From [Streptosporangium] indianense (GTDB lineage Bacteria; Actinomycetota; Actinomycetes; Streptomycetales; Streptomycetaceae), in the NCBI RefSeq assembly GCF_021474405.1, contig NZ_JAKEIO010000022.1, forward strand, positions 1-64,000: a stretch of DNA of 64,000 nucleotides, in the 5' to 3' direction. Below are positions 1 to 8,358 of this stretch, piece by piece. Each line of letters begins with the position of its first letter. The stretch's first letter is position 1. The notes beneath the pieces were generated by a model. It did not search any database and was not told the DNA's origin. It worked only from the letters and a program-made list of their open reading frames with translations. Position numbers and translations under genes: made by a program.

Positions 1-987
1 CGCACCCCACTGCCGCTCACGGGCCGGGACCCCGGGCGCCGGGGTGGGCGGCGTGCCCTGGGCCGACGGCAGGGCCGGCTGCCCCGGCAGCGCCCCTCCC
101 TGCGCCGGGGTCGCCGGGTGCTGGACGGGCGGCGCGGGCGCCCAGGGGCCGGGCTCGCCGTAGGGCGGGGTGCTGTACGGGTCGGGGTCGTGCAGCGGCT
201 TGGGAGCTTCCTGCGATGCCGCGGCAGGTGAGGCGGCGGCGACAGGGATGTGCTGGTCCGACTGCCGTGCGGCGGGGACCGGGGCAACGGCCTGGGCAGC
301 GCCGTTGACCACGGCGTCATCCCCCTTCGCCGCACTGTGTGCCGGCGCGGTGGAAGCGGGGGCAACGGCCTGGGCAGCGCCGTTGACCACGGCCTCATCC
401 GCATTCGCCGGGCTATGTGCCGGCGCGGCGGGAACGGGGACAACGGCCTGGGCAGCGCCGTTGATCACGGCCTCATCCGCCTTCGCCGCACTGTGTACCG
501 GCGCGGTGGAGTCGCCCTCGGCCTCGGCCGGAGCCGCCTCGGGACGCCTGAGCTCGTAGTCCCCGTTTTCGTCGGGCCGGGGCGCGGGGCGCGGCAGCTC
601 GAAGTCCCCGTCGGCGCCGCCGCTACGGTCCGCCCGGGCCGACTCCGCCTTGCGCAGACCATCGACGCGCTGGCCCTCTTCGGCGGGGTCCTCCGTCACG
701 GCCAGGCATTCTTTCACGCCCGAGCTCTCCGCCAGGTCCTGCCCCTCGGCCACAGCCTGGTCCTCTGTCCGGCCCCGGCTCCCCGTCACGGCCTGGGCCT
801 CCCTCACGCCCGAGCTCTCCGCCAAGCCCTGACCACCGGCCACGGCCCGGTCCTCTGCCACGCCCTGGTTCTCCGTCAGGCCCCGGCCCTCTCCCACGCG
901 CGGGTCCGTTCCCTCCCGGTCCCCCGTCTGGTCCTGCGGTCGCGGACGGCTCCACCACTTCGCTTTCGTGGGCTTCCCCTCGTTCAT
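1..987 (-). CDS. HtrA-like (S1C) serine protease, N-terminal part only (runs off the window)
   Basis: The frame is open from an ATG at 987 to the window edge (329 codons, no stop), so only the N-terminal part is present. A GGGGAG ribosome site lies just upstream. The visible part is low-complexity and probably disordered. Residues about 15-110 are acidic and Gln/Gly-rich with loose internal repeats. Three 26-residue Ala/Val-rich repeats follow, then a Pro/Gly-rich tail. No protease domain is visible. The call rests on synteny: methyltransferase, SigE-type sigma factor, anti-sigma factor and then htrA is the conserved actinobacterial order, and Streptomyces HtrA proteins carry long disordered cytoplasmic N termini before a membrane anchor. 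The gene reads in the same direction as the sigma/anti-sigma pair, with 132 bp between. The identity is therefore inferred, not seen. Confidence 0.6.
   Translation of the reverse strand, partial: MNEGKPTKAKWWSRPRPQDQTGDREGTDPRVGEGRGLTENQGVAEDRAVAGGQGLAESSGVREAQAVTGSRGRTEDQAVAEGQDLAESSGVKECLAVTEDPAEEGQRVDGLRKAESARADRSGGADGDFELPRPAPRPDENGDYELRRPEAAPAEAEGDSTAPVHSAAKADEAVINGAAQAVVPVPAAPAHSPANADEAVVNGAAQAVAPASTAPAHSAAKGDDAVVNGAAQAVAPVPAARQSDQHIPVAAASPAAASQEAPKPLHDPDPYSTPPYGEPGPWAPAPPVQHPATPAQGGALPGQPALPSAQGTPPTPAPGVPARERQWGA
287..520. repeat. Three tandem 78-bp coding repeats in the HtrA-like N terminus
   Basis: Three direct repeats with a 78-bp period (starts near 287, 365 and 443) encode three 26-residue Ala/Val-rich blocks, each with an NGAAQAV core, in the disordered region of the minus-strand gene. 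The period is a multiple of three, so copy-number changes keep the frame. Confidence 0.85.
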
Positions 988-1119
988 GCTCTCCCCACAG
1001 CCGCGGCACGGCTCGTCGCGATGGCCGCAGTTCCTCGAACCGGCGCCCGGCCACACCTGGGCCGCGGGCGACAACCCCCGGATTCAATCAGGTTCGCGGG
1101 CCGGTGCGCAGAGGCCGGG

Positions 1120-2163
1120 TCAGTGAGCCGTACGCGGGGAGGCGGGCCAAGAGGGGGACGAGGTCGGGTCCGCGAGGGGCACGGCGAGCAGGGGAGCCGT
1201 GATCTCGGGGACCGCGGACCACGAGGTCAGAGCGGCCGGAGTGGCCGCCTCGAGCGGGCGTATCAACGGGGACATGACGGCGGCACCGGCGACCACCGGG
1301 GCGGTCAGCGCGTGCATCGCATGGTGCCGGGCGGCGGACGGTACCCCGGGCAGCAGCGGGGCCGAGACCTCGGTCGGAGCGACCGGGGCGCGGCCGAGCA
1401 GGCTCTCGCCGTGCACCTGCCCGAGCAGCGGCGCCGTCCGGCGGCGCTGGGACTCGGGTGGCGTCACGGCGCCGGTGCCCTGGGTGCGCATGGGTGTCAC
1501 GTTGCTCCCCGCGCCCTGGCCCCCGCGGGCCTCCGCATCGGTCGGGGTGCCGCCCGTGACGCCGCCCAGGGCGATCGCCGCCAGGGACACCGCACCGGCG
1601 GCCACGAACGCGAACCGCAGCCGCGAGGAGGACCGGTCGCCGTCGGGCCGGCCGACGTCGTGGATGCGCAAGCCCCTCCCGGAGGCGAGGCCCCGGTGGC
1701 CGGACAGCGGGCCGCCGCCGGCCTCGGAGGGGAGGTTCCGGCTGACCGGGGGCGTGGGCAGGACGGGCAGGTGCGGCCGGGAGGGGGCGTACCCGAAGTC
1801 GAACCGCTCGCCGCGCTTCACTCCGAAGACCCCGGACGATCCGAGCCGTCCCGACAGCCCTCCGGGCAGGCCTCCTCCGCCCGGCGGTGTGACATCACCG
1901 TCCGGGCCGCCGCCCGCGGGTAGTCCCTGCAGGCGGGCCAGGAAACTCTCGGAGGGGGGCGGCGGGGCCGCCTCCGCGAAGACGTTCTTCAGCCGGCGCT
2001 GGGCGTCCACCTCCGCCTTGCACTTCGGGCAGGTGGCCACGTGCGCCAGTACGCGCTCACGCGCGTCATGACCGAGCTCTCCGTCCACCAGGGCGGAGAG
2101 TCGGTCTCCCAGATGCTGCTCTGCGAGGTGACCCTCGGAGGCTTTCGGCCGAGATCCGCTCAC
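1120..2163 (-). CDS. Membrane-spanning zinc anti-sigma factor (RseA/RsmA-like)
   Basis: Predicted partner and inhibitor of the ECF sigma factor just upstream. The GTG start at 2163 overlaps the sigma stop codon by 4 nt (GTGA), so the two are translationally coupled. The 347-residue protein has an N-terminal ZAS domain with the zinc motif His41-x3-Cys45-x2-Cys48 (core HVATCPKC). A disordered Pro/Gly linker follows, then one membrane segment at about 183-203 and an outside region of about 140 residues. This is the layout of anti-sigma factors that release sigma on envelope or thiol stress. Overlap, orientation and ZAS motif are seen; the specific stress signal is inferred. It resembles mycobacterial RseA but has a much longer extracytoplasmic tail. 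Confidence 0.88.
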   Translation of the reverse strand: MSGSRPKASEGHLAEQHLGDRLSALVDGELGHDARERVLAHVATCPKCKAEVDAQRRLKNVFAEAAPPPPSESFLARLQGLPAGGGPDGDVTPPGGGGLPGGLSGRLGSSGVFGVKRGERFDFGYAPSRPHLPVLPTPPVSRNLPSEAGGGPLSGHRGLASGRGLRIHDVGRPDGDRSSSRLRFAFVAAGAVSLAAIALGGVTGGTPTDAEARGGQGAGSNVTPMRTQGTGAVTPPESQRRRTAPLLGQVHGESLLGRAPVAPTEVSAPLLPGVPSAARHHAMHALTAPVVAGAAVMSPLIRPLEAATPAALTSWSAVPEITAPLLAVPLADPTSSPSWPASPRTAH

Positions 2164-2933
2164 GCGCTCGCGCCCCCTCCTCCCAGGGCGGGAACACGGG
2201 GCACGAAGGAGCGGCGCTCGGCTCGCGCCTGCGGGGAGCGGTGCGCGAGGGCCTTGCGCAGCTGGGAGCGGCCGCGGTGGATCCGGGAGCGGACCGTGCC
2301 GAGCTTGACGCCGAGGGTCGCGGCGATCTCCTCGTAGGACAGTCCTTCGATGTCGCACAGGACGACCGCGGCGCGGAACTCGGGGGCGAGGGTGTCGAGG
2401 GCCTGCTGGACGTCCGCGTCGAAGTGCGCGTCGTTGAAGACCTGCTGCGGCGTGGGCTCCTTGCTCGGCAGACGCTCGGCCGCGTCCTCGCCGAGCGCGT
2501 CGAAGCGGATGCGCTGCTTGCGGCGGACCATGTCCAGGAAGAGGTTCGTGGTGATGCGGTGCAGCCAGCCCTCGAAGGTGCCCGGCGTGTAGGTCGACAG
2601 GGAGCGGAAGACGCGGACGAAGACCTCCTGAGTGAGGTCCTCCGCGTCGTGCTGGTTGCCGGTCAGACGGTAGGCGAGCCGGTAGACCCGGCCGCTGTGC
2701 GTGCTGACGATCTCCTCCCACGTGGGCGGAGTCCACGCCTGCCCGTCCGCGTCGGTGGTGAAGGTCGCGGTCTGGGCGAAGTCAGCGGCGTGACTGTGGT
2801 CAGCAGCGGTGTCGTTCACAGATGTCGGCCTGCCCGCCGGTCCGAAGAAGCGCCGGAGCACTCCTGCGCGATCCACAGGCGCAGCCGCACCTCCCCTGTC
2901 AGCTCTGGTGGTGTCCAGTGGAGCCCCTACCAT
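2160..2933 (-). CDS. sigE: ECF RNA polymerase sigma factor, SigE-like
   Basis: A 257-residue extracytoplasmic-function sigma factor. Region 2 (about 71-140) contains the typical [12 protein letters not shown] core, and region 4 (about 175-230) the helix-turn-helix with [12 protein letters not shown] and [11 protein letters not shown]. The first 70 residues are a low-complexity extension. The ATG at 2933 was chosen because GGGCGAGG lies upstream and it gives 257 residues, the length I recall for mycobacterial SigE. A GTG at 3038 in the same frame is also possible (292 residues). The cluster of methyltransferase, sigma factor, anti-sigma factor and htrA matches the mycobacterial sigE neighbourhood. 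The symbol is used in the mycobacterial sense; S. coelicolor sigE (the CseBC one) is a different gene. Confidence 0.9.
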   Translation of the reverse strand: MVGAPLDTTRADRGGAAAPVDRAGVLRRFFGPAGRPTSVNDTAADHSHAADFAQTATFTTDADGQAWTPPTWEEIVSTHSGRVYRLAYRLTGNQHDAEDLTQEVFVRVFRSLSTYTPGTFEGWLHRITTNLFLDMVRRKQRIRFDALGEDAAERLPSKEPTPQQVFNDAHFDADVQQALDTLAPEFRAAVVLCDIEGLSYEEIAATLGVKLGTVRSRIHRGRSQLRKALAHRSPQARAERRSFVPRVPALGGGGASA

Positions 2934-3163
2934 AGCCACCTCGCCCGTTAGGACCGGATAAGCGGTTTTACGAGAATTTGATCTGTGCTGATACGCCTCG
3001 TACTGCTGCGTCGGCACTTGCTCGGCGTCCCGATCCACTGCCTGCCCCCCCCGTCACGACCCGCGCCACTTGCTCGTCCCTTTAAACGACCGGTCCCATC
3101 TGCGGGTTCCCGTGCCCAACGGATACAGTCACGCCCAGGCATTCACGGGGACAGGAGAGGGTC

Positions 3164-3796
3164 ATTACCGGCAACCGGCAGACGAGCTGGGCGTTCGCCG
3201 ACGCCTATGTCGCCGAGGACGAAACACTGCAATGGGCCCGGGACCGGGCCCGCGAGGCAGGGTTGCGCTCGGTGACGCCCGGCACGGGCGCCGCGCTGCG
3301 GTTGCTGGCCGCGTCGGTCGACGCGAAGGCCGTCGCGGAGATCGGCACGGGCTGCGGGGTCTCCGGGATCCACCTCCTGCACGGTATGCGGCCGGACGGC
3401 GTCCTGACGACCGTGGACCCCGAGCCGGAGCACCAGCAGTTCGCCCGGCAGGCCTTCCGCGCCTCCGGCTTCGCCAGCAACCGGGCCCGCTTCATCCCGG
3501 GCCGGGCTCTGGATGTGCTGCCCCGCCTCGCGGACGCCGGTTACGACCTGGTCTTCTGTGACGGTGACCGCCTGGAGGTCATGGACTACCTCGCTGAATC
3601 GTTGCGTCTGCTGCGCACCGGCGGGCTGGTCGTCTTCGAGGGCGCCTTCGCCAACGGGCGGACGGTGGACTCCGGTCCCCAGCCCACGGAGGTGCTGCGG
3701 CTGCGGGAACTGCTGCGCGCGGTGCGCGAGAGCCAGGAGCTGGTGCCGTCCTTGCTGCCGGTGGGCGACGGGCTGCTGTGCGCGGTGAAGCGCTAG
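3164..3796 (+). CDS. SAM-dependent O-methyltransferase with apparent ATT start
   Basis: A class I methyltransferase of the catechol/caffeoyl-CoA O-methyltransferase type, 210 residues. The SAM-binding glycine loop (EIGTGCGVSG, residues 59-68) is followed by an acidic strand end (TTVDPEPEH) and a FCDGD motif. No ATG or GTG lies in frame before the conserved N-terminal helix, and the first TTG (3263) would remove 33 conserved residues. An AGGAGAGG ribosome site at 3153-3160 sits 6 nt before an ATT at 3164, so ATT is proposed as the initiator. The gene is divergent from sigE, as in mycobacteria, with the promoters in the 230 bp between. The physiological substrate is unknown. Confidence 0.85.
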   Translation: MTGNRQTSWAFADAYVAEDETLQWARDRAREAGLRSVTPGTGAALRLLAASVDAKAVAEIGTGCGVSGIHLLHGMRPDGVLTTVDPEPEHQQFARQAFRASGFASNRARFIPGRALDVLPRLADAGYDLVFCDGDRLEVMDYLAESLRLLRTGGLVVFEGAFANGRTVDSGPQPTEVLRLRELLRAVRESQELVPSLLPVGDGLLCAVKR

Positions 3797-3858
3797 CCGG
3801 GTCGTCCGTCAGCGGAGCGACGGCCGGGCAGGCGCGGGTCGGCGGTGGGAAAACAGCC

Positions 3859-3886
3859 GCCCCGGCACCACAGGTGATGCCGGGGC
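3859..3886. terminator. Bidirectional hairpin between convergent methyltransferase and DUF3117 genes
   Basis: A perfect 9-bp stem GCCCCGGCA/TGCCGGGGC with a 10-nt loop lies between the ends of two converging genes. Confidence 0.75.
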
Positions 3887-3913
3887 AACTGAAAGGGTAT
3901 GGTCGCTTGCGCG

Positions 3914-4081
3914 TCAGCCGACGACCTTCTTGAGGGCGTCGCCGAGCGCGTCGGCCTCGTCAGGGGTCAGCTCGACGACGAGCCGACCGCCGCCTTCGAG
4001 CGGAACGCGCATGACGATGCCCCGCCCCTCCTTGGTCACCTCGAGCGGGCCATCACCCGTTCGCGGCTTCATGGCCGCCAT
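3914..4081 (-). CDS. DUF3117 small protein
   Basis: A 55-residue protein starting MAAMKPRTGDGPLEV and rich in charged and Gly residues, the full length of the actinobacterial DUF3117 family. Family function is unknown. The ATG at 4081 has a good AAGGGGA site. A longer reading frame starts near 4213, but the family begins at this MAAMKPR. No membrane segment or enzyme motif is visible. It converges on the methyltransferase gene and shares the hairpin between them. Confidence 0.92.
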   Translation of the reverse strand: MAAMKPRTGDGPLEVTKEGRGIVMRVPLEGGGRLVVELTPDEADALGDALKKVVG

Positions 4082-4466
4082 GCTCGTTCCCCTTCCTGAA
4101 ACCCAGCTCATCGTCAAAGCCGACGGCCCCTGAGAAGGGCACACGTGCGGCCCTTGTGGCAGGACACGCGACACCGGCATCGAACACATTGCTTCCAGGC
4201 CATTATCCCGCATCCCAGGACCCGATGACCAACATCAGTCGGCATCGCTTGGGCAACGCACGCGAGCAAAACCACTCAATTCGGCGATGAGACTGCGATA
4301 CTCCGCCACCGCACACACTTCCGCCGAAGCGATCCGGACGAGAATTGTTTGACGCAGGTCACACGTCCGGCCCGGTTCCTCGTCCGCGATCTCCGTCATG
4401 CTGTCCTGCAGACCCGGGGCGTACCGGCCGGTACGCCCCCGTTCCGCGACCCGGAGGGGAAACGCC
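4082..4466. other. Intergenic region of 385 bp, divergent promoters
   Basis: It separates the DUF3117 gene (minus) from the crotonase gene (plus) and is clearly lower in GC at 4180-4360. A TTGACG at 4349-4354 could be a -35 box for the crotonase gene but no clear -10 follows. A 54-codon minus-strand frame (4235-4399) is discussed under rejected items. Nothing else is recognisable. Confidence 0.6.
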
Positions 4467-5270
4467 ATGGCCGACACCGTGCTCTACGAGGTGAGCGACG
4501 GACTCGCGACGATCACGCTGAACCGCCCGGAGGCGATGAACGCGCTGAACGTGGAGACCAAGGTCGCCCTGCGGGAGGCGGTCGAATCGGCGGCGGGCGA
4601 CGACGCCGTGCGGGCGGTGCTGCTGACGGCCGCCGGGGACCGGGCGTTCTGCGTCGGGCAGGACCTGAAGGAGCACATCGGGCTGCTGGTCCAGGACCGG
4701 GAGACCGGCTCGGGGCAGACCATGAGCACCGTACGGGACCACTACAACCCGATCGTGCGGGCGCTGGCGGGGGCGGCGAAGCCGGTCGTCGCCGCGGTGA
4801 ACGGCGTGGCGGCCGGGGCGGGCTTCGGCTTCGCGCTCGCCGCGGACTACCGGATCGTGGCGGACACGGCGGCGTTCAACACCTCGTTCGCCGGTGTGGC
4901 ACTGACCTCCGACTCGGGGATCTCCTGGACGCTGCCGCGGGTGATCGGCCCGGGCCGCGCCACCGACCTGCTGCTCTTCCCGCGGAGCATCAGCGCGCAG
5001 GAGGCGTACGAGCTGGGCATCGCCAACCGGCTGGTGCCGGCCGGTGAGCTGCGCGCGGAGGCCGAGAAGGTGGCCCGGGCGCTGGCCGGCGGGCCGACGG
5101 TGGCGTACGCGGCGCTGAAGGAGTCCGTGGCGTACGGGCTCACGCACACGCTGGAGGAGGCCCTGGAGAAGGAGGACGAGCTCCAGACCCGGGCCGGCTC
5201 CTCCGAGGACCACGCGATCGCGGTGCAGGCTTTCGTCAACAAGGAGAAGCCGAAGTATCTGGGCCGCTGA
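4467..5270 (+). CDS. Enoyl-CoA hydratase/isomerase family protein (PaaG-like)
   Basis: A 267-residue crotonase-fold enzyme acting on acyl-CoA thioesters. The two oxyanion-hole regions are visible (AFCVGQDLKEH near residue 60, and NGVAAGAGFGFALAAD near 112). Where classical hydratases carry the second catalytic Glu, this one reads LTSDSGISWTLPR, with Asp as in the PaaG isomerase branch (ring 1,2-epoxyphenylacetyl-CoA isomerase or dienoyl-CoA isomerase). The ATG at 4467 follows a strong GGAGGGGA. It stands alone, with no paa genes around, so the substrate cannot be given. The gene ends just before a repeat element that also touches the next gene. Confidence 0.88.
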   Translation: MADTVLYEVSDGLATITLNRPEAMNALNVETKVALREAVESAAGDDAVRAVLLTAAGDRAFCVGQDLKEHIGLLVQDRETGSGQTMSTVRDHYNPIVRALAGAAKPVVAAVNGVAAGAGFGFALAADYRIVADTAAFNTSFAGVALTSDSGISWTLPRVIGPGRATDLLLFPRSISAQEAYELGIANRLVPAGELRAEAEKVARALAGGPTVAYAALKESVAYGLTHTLEEALEKEDELQTRAGSSEDHAIAVQAFVNKEKPKYLGR

Positions 5271-5299
5271 GTCGGGGGCGGAAGCGCCGTCGGGGGCTG

Positions 5300-5372
5300 C
5301 GGGACCTGTGTGGTGGATCGCGCCCCGCGGCGGAGCCGCGGATCGACTCAGCTCCGCGCCGCTGAAGGGGCC
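5300..5372. repeat. Streptomyces-type intergenic GC-rich repeat reaching into the tag gene
   Basis: The stretch carries GCGCCCCGCGGCGGAGCCGC followed by CAGCTCCGCGCC and GAAGGGGC. It is a variant of a palindromic sequence I remember as common between Streptomyces genes. The nested palindrome GCGGC-GGA-GCCGC is seen directly. It covers the last codons of the glycosylase gene. Confidence 0.5.
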
Positions 5373-5950
5373 CGCCTGGCCACGCAGGTTTCCAGGTGAT
5401 CGTCGACCAGTCCGCACGCCTGCATCAGGGCGTACGCCGTGGTGGGGCCGACGAAGCGGAGGCCTCGCTTCTTCAGGGCCTTGGACAGGGCCGTCGACTC
5501 CGGGGTGACCGGTGGGACGTCGGACAGGGTCCTGGGGGCCGGGCGGCCGGCCGGGTCGGGGGCGTGGGACCAGATCAGTGCGTCCAGTTCGCCCGGGGAC
5601 CATTCGGTCAGCGCACGCGCGTTGGCGAGGGTCGCGTCGATCTTGGCGCGGTTGCGGATGATGCCCGCGTCGGCCAGCAGGCGCTCGCGGTCCTCGTCGG
5701 TGAAGGCGGCCACCGCGGCGATCTTGAAGTCGGCGAAGGCGGCACGGAAGCCGGGGCGGCGACGCAGGATGGTGATCCACGACAGGCCGGACTGGAAGGC
5801 CTCCAGGCTGAGCCGCTCGAAGAGCGCGTCGTCGCCGTGGACGGGGCGGCCCCACTCCTCGTCGTGGTAGGCGACGTACTCGGGGGCGGACAGGGCCCAG
5901 GGGCAGCGCAGCGCGCCGTCCGGGCCGGCCAGGGCGGCGCCGTCGCTCAC
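5348..5950 (-). CDS. tag: DNA-3-methyladenine glycosylase I
   Basis: Base-excision repair enzyme removing 3-methyladenine, 200 residues. It aligns with E. coli Tag throughout: CPWAL near the N terminus, AYHDEEWG, LEAFQSGLSW (with the conserved Glu), AGIIRNRAKI, ALSKALKKRGLRFVGPTTAYALMQACGLVDDH. The zinc site is intact: Cys16, the His of AYHDEEW, and His-x3-Cys in DHLETC. The GTG start at 5950 overlaps the stop of the DivIVA-like gene by 4 nt (GTGA), so the two are coupled. The C-terminal RRAPSAARS tail is encoded by an intergenic repeat and is unlike other Tag ends. Confidence 0.94.
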   Translation of the reverse strand: MSDGAALAGPDGALRCPWALSAPEYVAYHDEEWGRPVHGDDALFERLSLEAFQSGLSWITILRRRPGFRAAFADFKIAAVAAFTDEDRERLLADAGIIRNRAKIDATLANARALTEWSPGELDALIWSHAPDPAGRPAPRTLSDVPPVTPESTALSKALKKRGLRFVGPTTAYALMQACGLVDDHLETCVARRAPSAARS

Positions 5951-6336
5951 GGCCGGTCCTCCCGCCGCGGCTTGTCCATGGAGATGTGGTTCTCCCCGGC
6001 CGCCGCCGGGTGGACCGGCCCCTGGTCGGCGGCCGACCGGGCACCGGCCAGGGCGGACTCCAGGTCGGCGATGCGGGCGTCGCGCTCGGCGAGCTCGGCG
6101 CCCAGGCGGCTCAGGGCGTCGTCCACGTCGGCCATGCGGTAGCCGCGGGCGGCGAGCGGGAAGCGGAGTCCCTCGACGTCCGCGCGGTCGACCGGCCGGT
6201 CCGGGGGCAGCGGATCCCGCAGCCGCTCGGGGACCGCCTCGGGCAGCGGGGTGTTCTCGCCGCCGCCCACCACGGCGAGCGTCACCGCGGCGACCACGAC
6301 GGCGAGCGCGACGACCAGGAACAGGAACATAACCAT
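5947..6336 (-). CDS. Small membrane-anchored DivIVA-domain protein
   Basis: A 129-residue protein with one N-terminal membrane segment (MVMFLFLVVALAVVVAAVTL) and a partial DivIVA motif (FPLAARGYRMADVDDAL), followed by a short coiled coil rich in Ala/Glu/Arg. Such proteins sit beside folP2 and tag in Streptomyces, as here. A role in organising the cell envelope or poles is only inferred from the DivIVA motif. The ATG at 6336 was chosen because the hydrophobic segment starts there; an ATG two codons later (6330) is equally possible. It is divergent from the folP2-like gene with 142 bp between. Confidence 0.82.
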   Translation of the reverse strand: MVMFLFLVVALAVVVAAVTLAVVGGGENTPLPEAVPERLRDPLPPDRPVDRADVEGLRFPLAARGYRMADVDDALSRLGAELAERDARIADLESALAGARSAADQGPVHPAAAGENHISMDKPRREDRP

Positions 6337-6478
6337 CGCGGGGCCCCCACGGCGGACGGATCGGACGCTGCGGACGTCCTCCGAGTCGGATGTTGTCAGG
6401 CTCCGATCGTGCCATGCGAGCGCGCCGGTTAGGGTCGCAGGCGGCGGAAGACGGGTCGTACAGGAAAGGTCACAGGGG

Positions 6479-7339
6479 ATGCTCAGGCTGGGCAAGCGGG
6501 AATTCGGAACACACGAGCCGGTGATCATGGCGATCGTGAACCGCACTCCGGACTCCTTCTACGACCAGGGCGCCACCTTCCGCGACGAGCCGGCCCTCGC
6601 GCGGGTGGAGCGGGCGGTGGCAGAAGGTGCCGCGATCATCGACATCGGCGGGGTCAAGGCCGGGCCGGGCGAGGAGGTCACGGCCGAGGAGGAGGCCCGG
6701 CGGACGGTCGGGTTCGTCGCGGAGGTACGGCGGCGGTTCCCGGACGTGATCATCAGCGTGGACACCTGGCGTGCCGAGGTCGGCGCGGCCGTGTGCGAGG
6801 CCGGCGCCGACCTGCTGAACGACGCGTGGGGCGGGGTCGATCCGGGGCTCGCGGAGGTCGCGGCCCGCTACCGGGTGGGGCTGGTGTGCACGCACGCGGG
6901 CGGCGCGGAGCCGCGGACGCGGCCGCACCGGATCGAGTACGACGACGTCATGGCGGACATCCTGGACGTGACGGTCGGGCTGGCCGAGCGGGCGCTCGCG
7001 CTGGGCGTGCCGCGGGAGTCGATCATGATCGACCCGGGGCACGACTTCGGGAAGAACACGCGGCACAGCCTGGAGGCGACGCGGCGGCTGGACGAGATGG
7101 CCGCCACCGGCTGGCCGGTGCTGGTGTCGCTGTCCAACAAGGACTTCGTCGGGGAGACGCTGGACCGGCCCGTGAAGGAGCGGGTCGTGGGGACGCTGGC
7201 CACGACGGCGGTGTCGGCGTGGCTGGGGGCGCAGGTGTACCGGGTGCACGAGGTGGCGGAGACGCGGCAGGTACTGGAGATGGTCTCGGCGATCGCGGGG
7301 CATGGGCGTCCTGCCGTCGCCCGGCGGGGGTTGGCTTAG
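6479..7339 (+). CDS. folP2: Dihydropteroate synthase-like protein (FolP2 type)
   Basis: A TIM-barrel protein of the pterin-binding family, 286 residues. The DHPS signature is present as AIVNRTPDSFYDQG (residues 18-31), followed by IDIGGVKAGPGEEV, SVDTWRAEV, LLNDAWGG, IDPGHDFGKN and a final YRVHEV motif. The first loop has Arg in NRTPDSF where true synthases read NVTPDSF. The mycobacterial paralogue FolP2 is known not to act as a DHPS, so a folate role should not be assumed; no other folate genes are nearby. The ATG at 6479 directly follows AGGGG, with AGGAAAGG further upstream. Confidence 0.85.
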   Translation: MLRLGKREFGTHEPVIMAIVNRTPDSFYDQGATFRDEPALARVERAVAEGAAIIDIGGVKAGPGEEVTAEEEARRTVGFVAEVRRRFPDVIISVDTWRAEVGAAVCEAGADLLNDAWGGVDPGLAEVAARYRVGLVCTHAGGAEPRTRPHRIEYDDVMADILDVTVGLAERALALGVPRESIMIDPGHDFGKNTRHSLEATRRLDEMAATGWPVLVSLSNKDFVGETLDRPVKERVVGTLATTAVSAWLGAQVYRVHEVAETRQVLEMVSAIAGHGRPAVARRGLA

Positions 7340-7344
7340 CCCCG

Positions 7345-7390
7345 GGTACCAGGGGGCTCCGCCCCCTGGACCCCTGGACCCCCTGGTACC
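7345..7390. terminator. Nested hairpins between convergent folP2 and LOG genes
   Basis: The outer stem GGTACCAGGGGG (7345-7356) pairs with CCCCCTGGTACC (7379-7390). Inside it, CAGGGGGC pairs with GCCCCCTG around a TCC loop. It is well placed as a two-way terminator. The CAGGGGGCTCCGCCCCCTG core recurs widely in Streptomyces genomes from memory. Confidence 0.75.
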
Positions 7391-7480
7391 TGTGTCCATC
7401 CGCCGCCCGAATCGGTCGGACAGCAAGCCCGGCTCGCTCGCCTGACACGGTCGGACAGGAGGCCGAGCCGGAACAGACCC

Positions 7481-8239
7481 CTACCTGCCCGCCTCCTTCG
7501 ACACCAGTGCCACCGCCTCGTCCACGTCGTCCGTCACGTGGAACAGCAGCAGGTCCTTCTCCGCCGCCTTGCCCTGGGCGATCACCGTGTCGCGGAGCCA
7601 GTCGACCAGGCCGCCCCAGTACTCGGTGCCGAAGAGGACGATCGGGAACCGGGTGACCTTCTGGGTCTGGACCAGCGTGAGGGCCTCGAAGAGTTCGTCG
7701 AGGGTGCCGAGGCCGCCGGGCAGGACCACGAAGCCCTGCGCGTACTTGACGAACATCATCTTCCGCACGAAGAAGTAGCGGAAGTTCAGGCCGATGTCGA
7801 CGTACGGGTTCAGCCCCTGCTCGAACGGCAGTTCGATGCCGAGGCCGACCGAGATGCCCTTCGCCTCCAGGGCGCCCTTGTTGGCCGCCTCCATCGCGCC
7901 CGGGCCGCCGCCGGTGATGACGGCGAACCCCGCGTCGACCAGGCCCTGTCCCAGCCGGACGCCCGCCTCGTACTCGGGCGAGTCCGCCGGGGTCCGGGCC
8001 GAGCCGAACACGCTGATCGCGGGCGGGAGTTCGGCGAGCGTGCCGAAACCCTCGATGAATTCCGACTGGATGCGCAGCACCCGCCAGGGGTCGGTGTGGA
8101 CCCAGTCGGAGGGGGCCCGCTCGTCCAGCAGCCGTTGGTCGGTGGTGCTGGCCTGCACCTGGTCCCGCCTCTGGAGGACCGGGCCCAGGCGCTTTTCCTC
8201 CGGCGGCTGCTTCTTCCCCTCGGGGTTGCCGGTCGCCAT
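7481..8239 (-). CDS. TIGR00730/LOG-family Rossmann protein (possible nucleotide 5'-monophosphate phosphoribohydrolase)
   Basis: A 252-residue protein of the lysine-decarboxylase-like fold. The two family motifs are intact: GGGPGAME (residues 110-117) and PGGLGTLDE (174-182). Proteins with both motifs cleave nucleoside 5'-monophosphates, releasing the base (cytokinin-activating LOG, PpnN). They are often misannotated as lysine decarboxylases. An N-terminal extension of about 70 charged residues is present, as in the PpnN-like branch. Start ATG at 8239 with GGAGGGAG. It lies between folP2 and dapE but shares no operon with folP2. Confidence 0.87.
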   Translation of the reverse strand: MATGNPEGKKQPPEEKRLGPVLQRRDQVQASTTDQRLLDERAPSDWVHTDPWRVLRIQSEFIEGFGTLAELPPAISVFGSARTPADSPEYEAGVRLGQGLVDAGFAVITGGGPGAMEAANKGALEAKGISVGLGIELPFEQGLNPYVDIGLNFRYFFVRKMMFVKYAQGFVVLPGGLGTLDELFEALTLVQTQKVTRFPIVLFGTEYWGGLVDWLRDTVIAQGKAAEKDLLLFHVTDDVDEAVALVSKEAGR

Positions 8240-8358
8240 GTGCGCTCCCTCCGTCGTGCCTGTCTTTCCACCTCAGCGTAGATCTACGCGGGTTACGAAC
8301 GAGGGACGTGAGCATGTCCGCGATGCAGCGGCGTAAACCCGTGGGGGGTCCGGCGGGC

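Noticed and set aside
287..520. CRISPR-like repeats near the window start
   Set aside because: They are in-frame 78-bp coding repeats without spacers.
4235..4399. A 54-codon minus-strand frame (MTEIADEEPGRTCDLRQTIL...) between the DUF3117 and crotonase genes
   Set aside because: Only about 62% of its third positions are G or C against about 90% in neighbouring genes. The ribosome site is weak (AGGACAGC) and no family is known. It could still be real, since its amino-acid mix is not typical of shadow frames; conservation in relatives would decide.
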